A stretch of 19,589 nucleotides of DNA. Source: Gp13-AA77 sp036521995. GTDB lineage: Bacteria; Acidobacteriota; Terriglobia; UBA7540. Of this stretch, positions 1 to 8,510 are shown piece by piece. The notes under the pieces were generated by a model. The model did not search any database, was not told the origin of the DNA, and saw only the letters and a program-made list of their open reading frames with translations. The translations under genes and the position numbers were made by a program. The stretch's first letter is position 1. The number at the start of each line of letters is the position of its first letter. Location of the stretch: assembly GCA_036521995.1 (NCBI GenBank), contig DATDGR010000142.1:1-19589 (forward strand). The letters run 5' to 3'.

Positions 1-1952
1 CCGTGGAGAAGTCCCTGCCCGATGCCACGGCAGCTTTCATCGAGTGGCTGATCCAGGAGAGCGGCTCGAAGGTGACCGAGTCCGAGCGGCCGGGCGAGCG
101 CATCCCCGTCGCGGCCCGCCATGTCTGCCTGCTTTTCCGGCGCCTGGAAAGCTGGGGCGAAGATGTGACCGGCGGCTACGTCACGGCGCTCGAAGCTCGC
201 GGCATCCCGCACCTGCTGGTGGGCGGCAAGTCCTTTCACAAACGGGAGGAGGTGCAGACGCTGCGCGTGGCTCTTGCGGCCATCGAGTGGCCGGACGACG
301 AACTCTCCGTGTTCTCCGCGCTCAAAGGCTCACTGTTTGCGGTCGGCGACGACGCCCTACTGGAGTATCGTCATCGCTACCGTCACCTTCACCCATTCCG
401 GATGCCCAAGGAGGAAATACCACCGGGCCTGGCTCCGATCGCGGAGGCGCTTCGCATCCTGCAGTCGCTTCATCGCAAGCGTAACCATCGTCCTGTGTCG
501 GAGACGGTGGCGCGTTTGTTGGAAGCCACCCGGGCGTATGCAGGATTTGTGCTGCGTCCCTCGGGCGGGCAGGCGCTGGCGAACATTCTTCACGTGGCGG
601 AGCTGGCGCGCCAGTACGAGGAACAAGGGGGAATCTCATTCCGCGGGTTCGTGGACGGGCTTCGTCAGGAGGCTGAAAGCGGCCAGGCTCCCGAGGCGCC
701 GATCCTGGAAGAAGAGAGCGACGGGGTCCGGATCATGACGGTGCATAAGGCCAAAGGACTGGAGTTTCCCGTGGTTATCCTGGCCGACATCACCGCCAAG
801 CTGGCGCGACCCAATGCCAGCCGCCATCTCGATCCTGACCGTGGCTTGAGCGCCGTTCAGATCGCCGGCTGGGCGCCCGTCGAACTGCTCGAAAACAACG
901 AGGCGGAGGCTGCTCGCGACCGGGCGGAAGGCGTGCGCGTAGCCTACGTGGCGGCGACGCGAGCCCGTGATCTGCTGGTGGTTCCGGCGGTGGGGGACGA
1001 TCCGGCGGAGCAGCGGTGGGACGCGGTGAGCACCTGGTGGGTGAGCCCGCTCCATCGCGCCATCTATCCTGAGAGCGCGCGCCGACGAAGCCCGGGGCGT
1101 CCGTTGGCGTGCCCGGCGTTCGGCGAAGACAGCGTGCGGCGGCGAGTCCGCCTGAAGCTCGGGACGGACAACGTCGCGCCCGGACTGCACGAGTTCAGCC
1201 CACGACCCCTGCCGGGCCAGAAGGGCCCGGGCAGCTACGGGGTGATCTGGTGGGATCCTCAGCGGCTCCGGCTCGGCGTCGAGCCCAAGTTCGGCGTGCG
1301 CCAGAAGGAATTGCTGAATGAGGTCGACCCCGGCATTGTGGCCAAGGACATCGAGGCCTTCACGAGCTGGCGAGCAAGCCGGCAGGCAGCCGTAGAGCAG
1401 GGCTCCCGGCCGAGCCTCGTGGTCCACACGGCCACCGAATACGCTCTGGCGAGCAAGCAAAAGGCTCCGGTCAAGGTCGCATTGTTGGACCTGGATGCGA
1501 AGACGGAGCGTCCTGCCGGACCGCGTTACGGCGCCTTGGTCCACGCCGTGCTGGCTACGGTCCGATTGGACGCGGAACACGACGATGTGTCCGCCGTCGC
1601 CGCGCTCCAGGCGCGCATCCTGGGCGCTACTGAGCAGGAGAAGACATCTGCCACGGAGGCTGTCCACGCGGCCCTGAGGCATCCGCTACTGGAGCGGGCG
1701 CGGAGGGCGGCGAAGCTAGGCTCCTGCCGCCGCGAAGCACCCGTTACGCTCAGCCTGCCAGACGGCGCCCTGGTGGAAGGTATCGCCGACATCGCGTTTC
1801 GGGAGGATGATCAATGGACGGTAATCGACTTCAAGACAGACCGCGAGCTGGAGAAAAAGCTGGATGTCTACCGGCGCCAAGTCGGCCTCTACGCCGAGGC
1901 CATATCGCTTGCCACCCGTCAGAGATGCGAGGCCGTGCTGATGAAGGTGTGA
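1..1952 (+). CDS. AddA/UvrD-like helicase-nuclease, C-terminal part (5' truncated by window edge)
   Basis: This is the C-terminal ~650 residues of a superfamily 1 helicase fused to a RecB-type nuclease, as in AddA-like double-strand-break repair enzymes. Numbering from the GTG at 3, helicase motif V lies near residues 242-258 (VRIMTVHKAKGLEFPVV) and motif VI near 311-326 (VAYVAATRARDLL). The C-terminal domain has the PD-(D/E)XK signature: GIADIAF, then VIDFKTD near 605-612, then QVGLY near 627-631, matching the RecB-family QxxxY motif. The N-terminal Walker A half is absent because the reading frame runs off the left edge, so the GTG at 3 is probably not the true start. A partner AddB-type subunit would be expected upstream. 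The gene ends 23 bp before the convergent hisA stop, leaving no room for a long terminator. Family assignment is secure; the exact subfamily (AddA versus another UvrD-nuclease) is less so. Confidence 0.88.
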   Translation, partial: VEKSLPDATAAFIEWLIQESGSKVTESERPGERIPVAARHVCLLFRRLESWGEDVTGGYVTALEARGIPHLLVGGKSFHKREEVQTLRVALAAIEWPDDELSVFSALKGSLFAVGDDALLEYRHRYRHLHPFRMPKEEIPPGLAPIAEALRILQSLHRKRNHRPVSETVARLLEATRAYAGFVLRPSGGQALANILHVAELARQYEEQGGISFRGFVDGLRQEAESGQAPEAPILEEESDGVRIMTVHKAKGLEFPVVILADITAKLARPNASRHLDPDRGLSAVQIAGWAPVELLENNEAEAARDRAEGVRVAYVAATRARDLLVVPAVGDDPAEQRWDAVSTWWVSPLHRAIYPESARRRSPGRPLACPAFGEDSVRRRVRLKLGTDNVAPGLHEFSPRPLPGQKGPGSYGVIWWDPQRLRLGVEPKFGVRQKELLNEVDPGIVAKDIEAFTSWRASRQAAVEQGSRPSLVVHTATEYALASKQKAPVKVALLDLDAKTERPAGPRYGALVHAVLATVRLDAEHDDVSAVAALQARILGATEQEKTSATEAVHAALRHPLLERARRAAKLGSCRREAPVTLSLPDGALVEGIADIAFREDDQWTVIDFKTDRELEKKLDVYRRQVGLYAEAISLATRQRCEAVLMKV

Positions 1953-1975
1953 GCGGCTTGCGGCCCGCTTCGAGC

Positions 1976-2668
1976 CTAGAGCCGGGCCAGCTCGTCGAGA
2001 AGGAGGCGGCCGGTATAGATCGCCATGCCGAGGGCGCAATGGACCCCGATCGCGTTTAGCTCGCGAATTTCATCGAGGCTAGAGATGCCTCCAGCGGCGG
2101 TCAGCTCGTGCGACGTGGCCGCACGAAGGCGGCGAAACCAGGCCAGATCGGTGCCCTCCAGGGTGCCTTCCTTGTCCACGTAGGTGCAGAGAAAGCCGTT
2201 GCAGTAAGGCTCGAGTTCGCTGATGACCTCTTCGGCCGTAAGGAGCGTAGGCTCGCGCCAGCCTTTGACCACAATGTGGCCCTCTTTCGAATCCAGAGCG
2301 ACCAGAACGCGCTCGCGGCCGATCGCCCGTGACACCTCCGCGAGGAAAGCGCGGTTGACGCCGCCCGCCCGGAAGGCAGCCGTGCCGATGATGACTTTGC
2401 TCGCGCCCTGCTCCACCACCCGCCGCGCCCGATCCACTGTCCGCACGCCTCCGCCCACCCGAACCTTCGCCCGGCCGCAGAGAGATTCCACGATGGCGCC
2501 GTTTGACCCGTGGCCGAGAGCGGCATCCAGGTCGATCACTTGAATCTCGGGGAAAGCAGCAAATTTTCGGAGTATCTCAAAGGGAGCATCGCCTTCGAGT
2601 GCCTTCTCGCGACCTTGCACGAGCTGGACCACCTTGCCCGACATAAGGTCGATGCAGGGGATGATCAT
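1976..2668 (-). CDS. hisA: ProFAR isomerase HisA
   Basis: HisA isomerises ProFAR to PRFAR by an Amadori rearrangement in the cytosol. The 230-residue product is a (beta/alpha)8 barrel opening MIIPCIDLMSGKVVQL, with catalytic Asp7 in the IDL motif and a second candidate acid, Asp126, in VALDSKEG. Phosphate-binding segments are VGGGVRT (71-77) and TAAGGISS (190-197). The motif TYVDKEGTLEG (162-172) replaces the more usual T(D/E)I.RDGTL.G, and the protein is slightly shorter than typical HisA (about 240-245), so it is a somewhat divergent member. The ATG at 2668 is chosen because it aligns with the family N-terminus and overlaps the hisF stop in an ATGA; a GAGAG lies just upstream. It is the last gene of the operon. 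Confidence 0.93.
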   Translation of the reverse strand: MIIPCIDLMSGKVVQLVQGREKALEGDAPFEILRKFAAFPEIQVIDLDAALGHGSNGAIVESLCGRAKVRVGGGVRTVDRARRVVEQGASKVIIGTAAFRAGGVNRAFLAEVSRAIGRERVLVALDSKEGHIVVKGWREPTLLTAEEVISELEPYCNGFLCTYVDKEGTLEGTDLAWFRRLRAATSHELTAAGGISSLDEIRELNAIGVHCALGMAIYTGRLLLDELARL

Positions 2669-3426
2669 GCGACTCTCATTGGCACGCCGTGCTGCGCCAG
2701 AAAGTGCTTGAGCTGGCCCACCGTATACGTGCCATAGTGAAAGATAGACGCCGCCAGCGCGGCGCTGGCCTGGCCTTGGCTTAGGACCTCCTGAAAATCT
2801 TCTGGCCTCCCTGCTCCGCCTGAGGCGATGATTGGAATGTTCGTAGCCCCCGCCACGGCTCGCGTCAAGTCGCAATCAAAGCCACTCTGGACGCCATCCG
2901 TGTCCATCGAGGTCAGCAGGATCTCGCCGGCGCCAAGAGCCTCGCCCTGGTGGGCCCATTCGACGGCGTCCACGCCCTCATCGTGTCGCCCGCCCCGAGT
3001 ATAGACGCTCCAACTGCCGCTGGAGCGATGCAGTGCATCGATGGCGAGCACTACTGCCTGCGACCCGAACTCCTCGCTCAGCTCCCGAATGAGCTCCGGA
3101 CGGTGCACTGCCGCCGTGTTCACGCTCACTTTATCAGCGCCAGCCAGCAGAATCGTCCGGGCGTCTTCGACCGAGCGAATACCGCCTCCGACCGTGAACG
3201 GGATAAACACCCGCTCGGCCACGCGCGCCACAACCTCTGCCATAATCTTGCGCTGGTCGCTCGACGCCGTGATGTCGAGAAAAACCAGCTCGTCTGCGCC
3301 TTGATCGTTGTAGCGCTCGGCGAGCTCCACCGGGTCGCCCGCGTCGCGCAGGTTGACGAAGTTCACCCCTTTGACCACCCGGCCGGCCGTAACGTCGAGG
3401 CAGGGAATAACTCGTTTTGCCAGCAT
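2665..3426 (-). CDS. hisF: Imidazole glycerol phosphate synthase subunit HisF
   Basis: HisF is the cyclase subunit of IGP synthase. It uses ammonia delivered by HisH to convert PRFAR to IGP and AICAR. The 253-residue barrel begins MLAKRVIPCLDV. The two catalytic aspartates fall at the canonical positions Asp11 (CLDV) and Asp130 (VLAIDA). Phosphate-binding motifs VGGGIRS (79-85) and ASGGAG near residue 205 are present. The ATG at 3426 matches the family start; longer upstream extensions lie inside hisH and have no family support. It follows hisH by two bases and overlaps hisA by ATGA, so the two synthase subunits are co-expressed. Confidence 0.96.
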   Translation of the reverse strand: MLAKRVIPCLDVTAGRVVKGVNFVNLRDAGDPVELAERYNDQGADELVFLDITASSDQRKIMAEVVARVAERVFIPFTVGGGIRSVEDARTILLAGADKVSVNTAAVHRPELIRELSEEFGSQAVVLAIDALHRSSGSWSVYTRGGRHDEGVDAVEWAHQGEALGAGEILLTSMDTDGVQSGFDCDLTRAVAGATNIPIIASGGAGRPEDFQEVLSQGQASAALAASIFHYGTYTVGQLKHFLAQHGVPMRVA

Positions 3427-3428
3427 GA

Positions 3429-4028
3429 CTATTGGAGTTCCGCGAAATTCTGAACGATCCTGAGGCCGGTCTGGCTCGATTTTTCCGGGTGAAATTGCAC
3501 GCCCATGATGTTCTCGTGTTCGAGCACGGCCGTGAACGGCACGCCGTAGGAGCACTGGGCGGCCGCGCCTGCGACCACGGGCACGTAGTAGCTATGGGCG
3601 AAGTAGACCCACGGTGCTGGACCGATGTTCCGAAGCAGTCGCGGCTCCGCTGGACCGACCTCCAGCTTGTTCCAGCCCATGTGCGGGACCCTCACATCGG
3701 GCGGAAATCGCTGCACCTCGCCTGACAACAAACCGAGGCCGGCTGCCTGCGGCGCCTCCTGGCTGCGCTCGAACAGCGCCTGCAGCCCGAGGCAGATTCC
3801 CAGGAACGGCACCCCGGCGTGAATCCGCTTCACCAGTACTTCGCGCACTCTGATCCGGTCGAGCTCGCGCATCATTTGGCCAAAATGACCGACACCCGGC
3901 AGGATGATCTTGCTGGCTCGATCGAGGCCTGCTGCGTCTCGCACCACTTCATGCCGAATCCCCAGCGCCGCCAACGCATTCACCACTGAGCGCAGGTTCC
4001 CGGCTCCGTAATCCAGGATCGCAATCAT
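3429..4028 (-). CDS. hisH: Imidazole glycerol phosphate synthase glutaminase subunit HisH
   Basis: HisH is the class I glutamine amidotransferase that hydrolyses glutamine and channels ammonia into HisF. The product has 199 residues, the usual length. It starts MIAILDYGAGNLRSV and carries the catalytic triad Cys79 (GICLGLQ), His180 and Glu182 (VQFHPEKS), plus the LPGVGHFG oxyanion-strand region (43-50). The ATG at 4028 overlaps the hisB stop in an ATGA and has an AAGGGG Shine-Dalgarno 6-7 bases upstream. It sits directly before hisF, as expected for an obligate heterodimer. Confidence 0.96.
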   Translation of the reverse strand: MIAILDYGAGNLRSVVNALAALGIRHEVVRDAAGLDRASKIILPGVGHFGQMMRELDRIRVREVLVKRIHAGVPFLGICLGLQALFERSQEAPQAAGLGLLSGEVQRFPPDVRVPHMGWNKLEVGPAEPRLLRNIGPAPWVYFAHSYYVPVVAGAAAQCSYGVPFTAVLEHENIMGVQFHPEKSSQTGLRIVQNFAELQ

Positions 4029-4612
4029 AGCAACCCCTTGGTGGAGGGAAGTTGGCCGCGCAGGCGTCTGTCCTTGGAGCAGGCGTATCTCAAGGCCCGC
4101 GCAAAGCACTTGAAGATGGCCTCGATCTTATGGTGACTCGACCGTCCGTGCAAGACCTTGGCATGCAGATTGGCACCCGCGTGGTTCACGAACCCTCCGA
4201 AGAAGTCCTCCACGAGCTCGGCTTGCAGGTCGCCGACATAACGCACGCGAACGTGGTCCTGGTACACCAAGGCAGGGCGCCCACCGAGATCAAGCGCCAC
4301 CACGGCCAGAGCCTCGTCCATGGGAAGCACAAAGTACCCAGCCCGGTTGATGCCGCGGCGATCTCCGAGTGCCTTCGAGAACAACTGACCGAGCACGATG
4401 CCGGCGTCTTCCACGGTGTGGTGCTGATCCACGTCGAGGTCGCCCTGGGCGTGTAGGGAGAGGTCGAAACCTCCGTGCTTGGCAAAGAGCTCCAGCATGT
4501 GATCGAGAAAGCGAATTCCGGTCGCGACGTCATAGCGGCCTTGGCCCTCGATCCGGAGCCTGCCGCTGATTCTCGTCTCCCTTGTCTTGCGTTCCAGCGT
4601 CGCGGATCTCAT
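4025..4612 (-). CDS. hisB: Imidazoleglycerol-phosphate dehydratase HisB (monofunctional)
   Basis: HisB dehydrates IGP to imidazole acetol phosphate. The 195-residue product is the stand-alone dehydratase and lacks the N-terminal phosphatase of enterobacterial HisB. The two Mn-binding motifs are visible: DQHHTVED (62-69, with His64, His65, Glu68) and SHHKIEAIFK (159-168, with His160, His161, Glu164), plus His144 in FVNHAG. The ATG at 4612 overlaps the stop of the upstream HAD gene. The missing phosphatase domain may be supplied by that HAD gene, which sits at the position the phosphatase occupies in the fused protein. Confidence 0.96.
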   Translation of the reverse strand: MRSATLERKTRETRISGRLRIEGQGRYDVATGIRFLDHMLELFAKHGGFDLSLHAQGDLDVDQHHTVEDAGIVLGQLFSKALGDRRGINRAGYFVLPMDEALAVVALDLGGRPALVYQDHVRVRYVGDLQAELVEDFFGGFVNHAGANLHAKVLHGRSSHHKIEAIFKCFARALRYACSKDRRLRGQLPSTKGLL

Positions 4613-5319
4613 AGGTCAGATGACACCGTGCTTCCGTCGGGCGCCAAGATATAGTCGAGCTGGTTGATGCTCTCGAGAATATCGCCCGCGCCCTCGGCCT
4701 GGAAGATGCGGACCAGTTCTTCGCGACGGGGCTGAAGCTTGGCGGCGATGCCGATGAAGGGCACGCCTGCCGCCCTGGCGCTGCGGGCGTCGTCGACGGT
4801 GTCGCCGATATAGTGGAGCTTGCGGCCCGGAGCCCGCTCCGCCACCTTGAAGAGCCCGTCGGGCGCGGGCTTGCCGTTCACGAGGTCGTCGGTGCAAACG
4901 ATCGGGTCGAAGCGCAGGTGCGAGGCCAAGCGACCGAGCGTCGACTCTAATTCCTCGCGCGAGCGCCCGGTGAAGATCGCGATGCCGTAGCGGTCACTCA
5001 ACCGCTCGAGCAGGCCGCTCTTGGCGATCCACTTCTCACGCAGAATCAGACCGTCGGTGCCATTGCCCCAAAAGATCTTCTTAAACCTGTCCACCACTGT
5101 GTCGTAGTCAATCTCGATATCCAGGTCACGCAGGATCTGCTGCGAAAGCTTCCAATCATTATTCCAGCCGCCGCGATTCTTGTACTCCTGGACCAAATCC
5201 CGGGTGATCTGCTGGCCAGCGAAATGCTTGACCGTAGCAATCACGGTGTCCCGGTAGGATTCGGTAACCTCCACCAAGACGCCGTCCATATCGAAAACGA
5301 TAAGTTGATCCGACGTCAC
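4609..5319 (-). CDS. HAD-superfamily IA phosphatase in his operon; candidate histidinol-phosphate phosphatase
   Basis: This 236-residue HAD hydrolase has all four catalytic motifs: I, FDMDGV with Asp10 and Asp12; II, IFTGRS with Thr117; III, NGKPAPDG with Lys150; IV, YIGDTVDDA with Asp173 and Asp177. An alpha-helical cap (about 20-100) after motif I places it in subfamily IA, and it is not the HisB-N type of HAD phosphatase. The start is the GTG at 5319, which overlaps the hisC stop (GTGA) and has GGAGAG upstream. The gene lies between hisC, which makes histidinol phosphate, and hisB, and overlaps both. No PHP-, IMPase- or HisB-type histidinol phosphatase is in the operon. Assigning it to histidinol-phosphate dephosphorylation is an inference from context; another small phosphate monoester is possible. 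Confidence 0.85.
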   Translation of the reverse strand: MTSDQLIVFDMDGVLVEVTESYRDTVIATVKHFAGQQITRDLVQEYKNRGGWNNDWKLSQQILRDLDIEIDYDTVVDRFKKIFWGNGTDGLILREKWIAKSGLLERLSDRYGIAIFTGRSREELESTLGRLASHLRFDPIVCTDDLVNGKPAPDGLFKVAERAPGRKLHYIGDTVDDARSARAAGVPFIGIAAKLQPRREELVRIFQAEGAGDILESINQLDYILAPDGSTVSSDL

Positions 5320-6392
5320 CAGATTCTCTCCAGTTCTTCGAGGAAACGCCGCACCTGAGCAAGCGTACCTATGGTAACTCGCACGCAGCCAGCGAGCTCA
5401 TAGCTGCGGTCACGCACCAGAATGCCCCGGGCTCGCAGCTCGTCTCGCAAGGGGATCGCGCGCTCGCCCGCCTGAAACAGCACAAAGTTCGCCTGGCTTG
5501 GGTAGTAGCGAATCCCGAGCTTGCGGAGTCCTTCACAAAGGAAGTCCCGGGCAGCCAAAACCTCCTTCGCGTATCCGGTTACATAATCGATGTCCTGTAC
5601 GGCGGCGCGGGCGGCCAGGGCCGCCAACATGTTCACGCTGTATGGTGATTGAGCCTTGCGGAGATGTTGCACGTTGCCGGCCTGGGAAAACAAACATCCG
5701 CAACGCAGGGCCGCCATGCCGTAGACTTTGGAAAAGGTGCGGCTCACAAACAGGTTGGATCGCTGGCGTAACAGCCCGAGCGCCGTGATGCCACTGAAGT
5801 CGTAGTATGCTTCGTCGATGAGCACCGCGGCGCCCGGAGCGTGATCGAGAATTCGCCCGACGCCTTCAACCGAAACCCCAGTGCCGGTGGGATTGTTGGG
5901 GTTGGCGAGCAGCACCAGGCGCGTCGAGGGCCGGACGGCTGCGAGTAGCTCTTCGAGGGGGAAAGACAGGTCCGCGGGCCGGTAGCCGATTTCGCGAATC
6001 GAGGCCCCCGCCACTTCGGCATAGAAGCGGTACATGGCGTAAGAGGGACGCGTCAGTAGGACGTCGTCATCGGCGTCTATGTAAGTGTTCACCAGCACCT
6101 GAATGGCTTCGTCGGTGCCGTTCGTAAGCAGCAACTCCTCTTCACCGACGCCGAAAAAAACTGCCAACTTGCGCAGGGCGTCCGCGTATTCGGGATAGAC
6201 GGCAAGCTCGCCCTCGCTCAGCCGCTGTTTCAGGTATTCAACCACGCGGGGTGAGCACCCGACGGTGTTTTCATTGAAATCGAGCCGCAGCTTGCCAACA
6301 CGACCAGTCGTGGGCGGCCGGTAGGGTGCCATCTCCAGGACGGCACGACGAGGGACCGGCCCGGACGCGGCGGAAGGGCAGGGGTCAGCCAC
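5316..6392 (-). CDS. hisC: Histidinol-phosphate aminotransferase HisC
   Basis: HisC is a PLP-dependent class I/II aminotransferase converting imidazole acetol phosphate and glutamate to histidinol phosphate. Visible motifs are LDFNENTVG near the N-terminus (typical L..NENP region), NGTDEAIQ, ANPNNPTGT, IDEAYYDF and the PLP lysine Lys222 in RTFSKVYGMAALRCG. The GTG at 6392 is preferred. It gives 358 residues, overlaps the hisD stop (GTGGCTGA), and is preceded by GAGGT about 9 bases upstream. An ATG at 6332 (MAPYRPP) is a possible shorter start, and an ATG at 6419 would lie deeper in hisD. It is followed by the HAD gene with a 4-base overlap. Confidence 0.94.
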   Translation of the reverse strand: MADPCPSAASGPVPRRAVLEMAPYRPPTTGRVGKLRLDFNENTVGCSPRVVEYLKQRLSEGELAVYPEYADALRKLAVFFGVGEEELLLTNGTDEAIQVLVNTYIDADDDVLLTRPSYAMYRFYAEVAGASIREIGYRPADLSFPLEELLAAVRPSTRLVLLANPNNPTGTGVSVEGVGRILDHAPGAAVLIDEAYYDFSGITALGLLRQRSNLFVSRTFSKVYGMAALRCGCLFSQAGNVQHLRKAQSPYSVNMLAALAARAAVQDIDYVTGYAKEVLAARDFLCEGLRKLGIRYYPSQANFVLFQAGERAIPLRDELRARGILVRDRSYELAGCVRVTIGTLAQVRRFLEELERIW

Positions 6393-7629
6393 GGAGGCGC
6401 ACCTCCACCGAGCGGGCATGTGCTTCGAGACCTTCGGCGCGGGCGAGAGTGGTGATGGAGGGCGCCAAACCCGCGAGCGCTCCCGGCGTCAGCTCCTGCA
6501 CCGAGATCACCTTGACGAAATCGGCCGCTGAGAGGCCACCGCGCAGCCGCGCCACACCCGATGTCGGCAGCACATGGTTGGGCCCGGAGCAGTAGTCGCC
6601 GGCAGCCTCGGGGCTGCCGGGGCCGAGAAAGACACTGCCCGCGTGCCGAATCGCCGGAAGCAGGCTTGAGTCGTAAAGCGCGAGGTGCTCCGGCGCGAGC
6701 TGATTCGAGAGCTCGATCGCCTGCTCCAGGATATCCACCAATATGATGGCACTGTTGCCGAGGATAGCCTCCCGGGCTACGGGCGCCGTAGGTAGCGTCT
6801 CAAGCTGGGCTTCGATTTCTCGGGCTACAGCTTCAGCCATTATCCGGGACGTGGTCAGCAAGATGGCCGACGCCTCCGTGTCATGTTCGGCTTGAGCCAG
6901 CATGTCCGCAGCAACGAAGGCCGGTTCAGCCTCAGCGGCGATGATAACGATCTCCGTGGGACCGGCTACAAAATCGATCCCAGTGTCACCCGCGATCAGC
7001 TTCTTGGCGGCAGCCACGTAGAGGTTTCCCGGTCCGACGATTCGATCCACCTTCGGAACGGTCGCCGTGCCAAAGGCAAAAGCCGCGATCGCCTGAGCGC
7101 CGCCCAAGCGATAGACGAAGGGCACCTTGAGGTACCCTGCGACGCCAAGGATTTCGGGACTCGGCCGCGGGCAGGCGACAGCGATGGTCCTGACGCCAGC
7201 CGCCTGAGCCGGAATCACCGTCATCAAGAGCGTCGAAGGCAAAGGATAGCGGCCGGCCGGAATGTAGGCGCCCATGGAATCGAGCGGACGCACGATCTGG
7301 CCGAGGCGGCGGCCATCGGCATACTTCGTGAAATGCTCGCGGGGAAGCTGGCTCTGGGCGTAATGGCTGATGTTTTTCGCAGCCGTTTCCACCGCACAGC
7401 GAAGCTGGGGCGCAAGGCCATCGAGCGCTGCCTGGCAGTCCTCAGCCGGCACCGCCAGGCCATCGCCAGTGAAGCCGTCGAACTTGCGGGCGTACTCAAG
7501 CAAAGCTGCGTCCCCGCGGCTTCGGACAGCCTCGAGAATAGGCGCCACCACACGTTCGGCTTCAGCCAGGCGCGAGGCCCGCCGCCTGACGAAGCCCCGA
7601 GCATCCAGATGATGGAGAATGCGAATCAT
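6385..7629 (-). CDS. hisD: Histidinol dehydrogenase HisD
   Basis: HisD is the NAD-dependent zinc enzyme oxidising histidinol to histidine in two steps. The 414-residue length is slightly below the E. coli enzyme. Recognisable elements are the catalytic Glu314-His315 pair in QLAPEHLALY, zinc ligands Gln246 and His249 in LAQAEHD, the IVGPGNLYV NAD-site segment and the GDYCSGPNHVLPTSG loop. The ATG at 7629 begins MIRILHHLDARGF, the expected family N-terminus; no strong Shine-Dalgarno is visible. It follows hisG by 11 bases and overlaps hisC. Confidence 0.96.
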   Translation of the reverse strand: MIRILHHLDARGFVRRRASRLAEAERVVAPILEAVRSRGDAALLEYARKFDGFTGDGLAVPAEDCQAALDGLAPQLRCAVETAAKNISHYAQSQLPREHFTKYADGRRLGQIVRPLDSMGAYIPAGRYPLPSTLLMTVIPAQAAGVRTIAVACPRPSPEILGVAGYLKVPFVYRLGGAQAIAAFAFGTATVPKVDRIVGPGNLYVAAAKKLIAGDTGIDFVAGPTEIVIIAAEAEPAFVAADMLAQAEHDTEASAILLTTSRIMAEAVAREIEAQLETLPTAPVAREAILGNSAIILVDILEQAIELSNQLAPEHLALYDSSLLPAIRHAGSVFLGPGSPEAAGDYCSGPNHVLPTSGVARLRGGLSAADFVKVISVQELTPGALAGLAPSITTLARAEGLEAHARSVEVRLRG

Positions 7630-7640
7630 GGCAGCGGACG

Positions 7641-8510
7641 CTACATAACAATTTTGTTCAGCGGATACTCCACGATTCCCTGGGCTCCGGCTTCTTTGAG
7701 CCGGGGGATGATGGTCCTTACCGTGGTCTCATCCAGAATGGTGTTCACCGCCAACCACTCTTCGTCGCTCAGATGCGAGACCGTAGGGCGCTTGAGGGCA
7801 GGCAGCACGCCGAGCACGGTCTGGAGGTCGTCGCGGTGCACGTTGAGCATCAAGCCGACCTTGCCCAGGGCGCTGATGGCGCCCTGCAGCAGCAGGCAGA
7901 CGTCTTCCAGCTTGCGGCGCTTCCAGTCGTCCTTCAGCGAATCCAGATTGGCGATCAACTGGGTGTTCGATTCCAGCACCGTCTCGATGATGCGCAGCTT
8001 GTTGGCCCGCAGCGAAGAGCCGGTTTCGGTGACTTCCACGATGGCGTCGGCCAACTCAGGCGGTTTCACCTCGGTGGCTCCCCAACTGAACTCCACCTTC
8101 GCCTGGACGCCCCGGGCCGCAAGATAGCGCCGCGTAGTCTCCACCAGTTCGGTGGCGATTACCTTGCCCTCGAGATCCTTCGCGGTGTGGAAGGGAGAAA
8201 CTTCGGGTACCGCCAGGACCCAGCGCACGTTGCCGAAGCTTTGCTTGGCATAGATGAGGTCGGCGAGGGTGGCCACGGTGGCGCCGGTCTCGGCGACCCA
8301 GTCGCGGCCGGTAAGGCCGGCGTCGAGCACGCCGTCCTCGACGTAACGCGCCATCTCCTGCGCCCGGATCAGCATGCACTCGATCTCGGAATCGTCGATG
8401 GCCGGGAAGTAGGAGCGGCTGGAGGTGCTGATGTTGAAGCCGGCGCGACGAAACAGATCAATGGTAGCGTTTTCAAGGCTGCCTTTCGGGATGCCCAGCT
8501 TCAACTTCAT
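7641..8510 (-). CDS. hisG: ATP phosphoribosyltransferase HisG (long form)
   Basis: HisG condenses ATP and PRPP in the committed step of the pathway. The 289-residue product has the two-lobed catalytic domain, starting MKLKLGIPKGSLENAT and including GLTGRDWV (66-73) and the PRPP-binding region EVTETGSSLRANKL. It also has a C-terminal ACT-like domain (about 215-289), so it is the long, HisZ-independent form. Long HisG enzymes are generally feedback-inhibited by histidine through that domain, which would add enzyme-level control to the attenuator upstream. The ATG at 8510 overlaps the hisI stop (ATGA) and has GGGAGCAAGG upstream. Confidence 0.96.
   Translation of the reverse strand: MKLKLGIPKGSLENATIDLFRRAGFNISTSSRSYFPAIDDSEIECMLIRAQEMARYVEDGVLDAGLTGRDWVAETGATVATLADLIYAKQSFGNVRWVLAVPEVSPFHTAKDLEGKVIATELVETTRRYLAARGVQAKVEFSWGATEVKPPELADAIVEVTETGSSLRANKLRIIETVLESNTQLIANLDSLKDDWKRRKLEDVCLLLQGAISALGKVGLMLNVHRDDLQTVLGVLPALKRPTVSHLSDEEWLAVNTILDETTVRTIIPRLKEAGAQGIVEYPLNKIVM

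Noticed and set aside
636..1682. Long 348-codon open frame on the minus strand inside the helicase gene
   Set aside because: The plus-strand frame has clear helicase and nuclease motifs; the antisense frame is Arg/Pro-rich with no family signal, typical of GC-rich shadow frames.
1940..1975. Possible terminator between the helicase and hisA stops (AGCGG...CCGCT)
   Set aside because: Only a 5-bp stem and no T-tract on either strand.
6883..8127. 414-codon plus-strand open frame across hisD and hisG
   Set aside because: Antisense to two well-identified enzymes; no recognisable domain.
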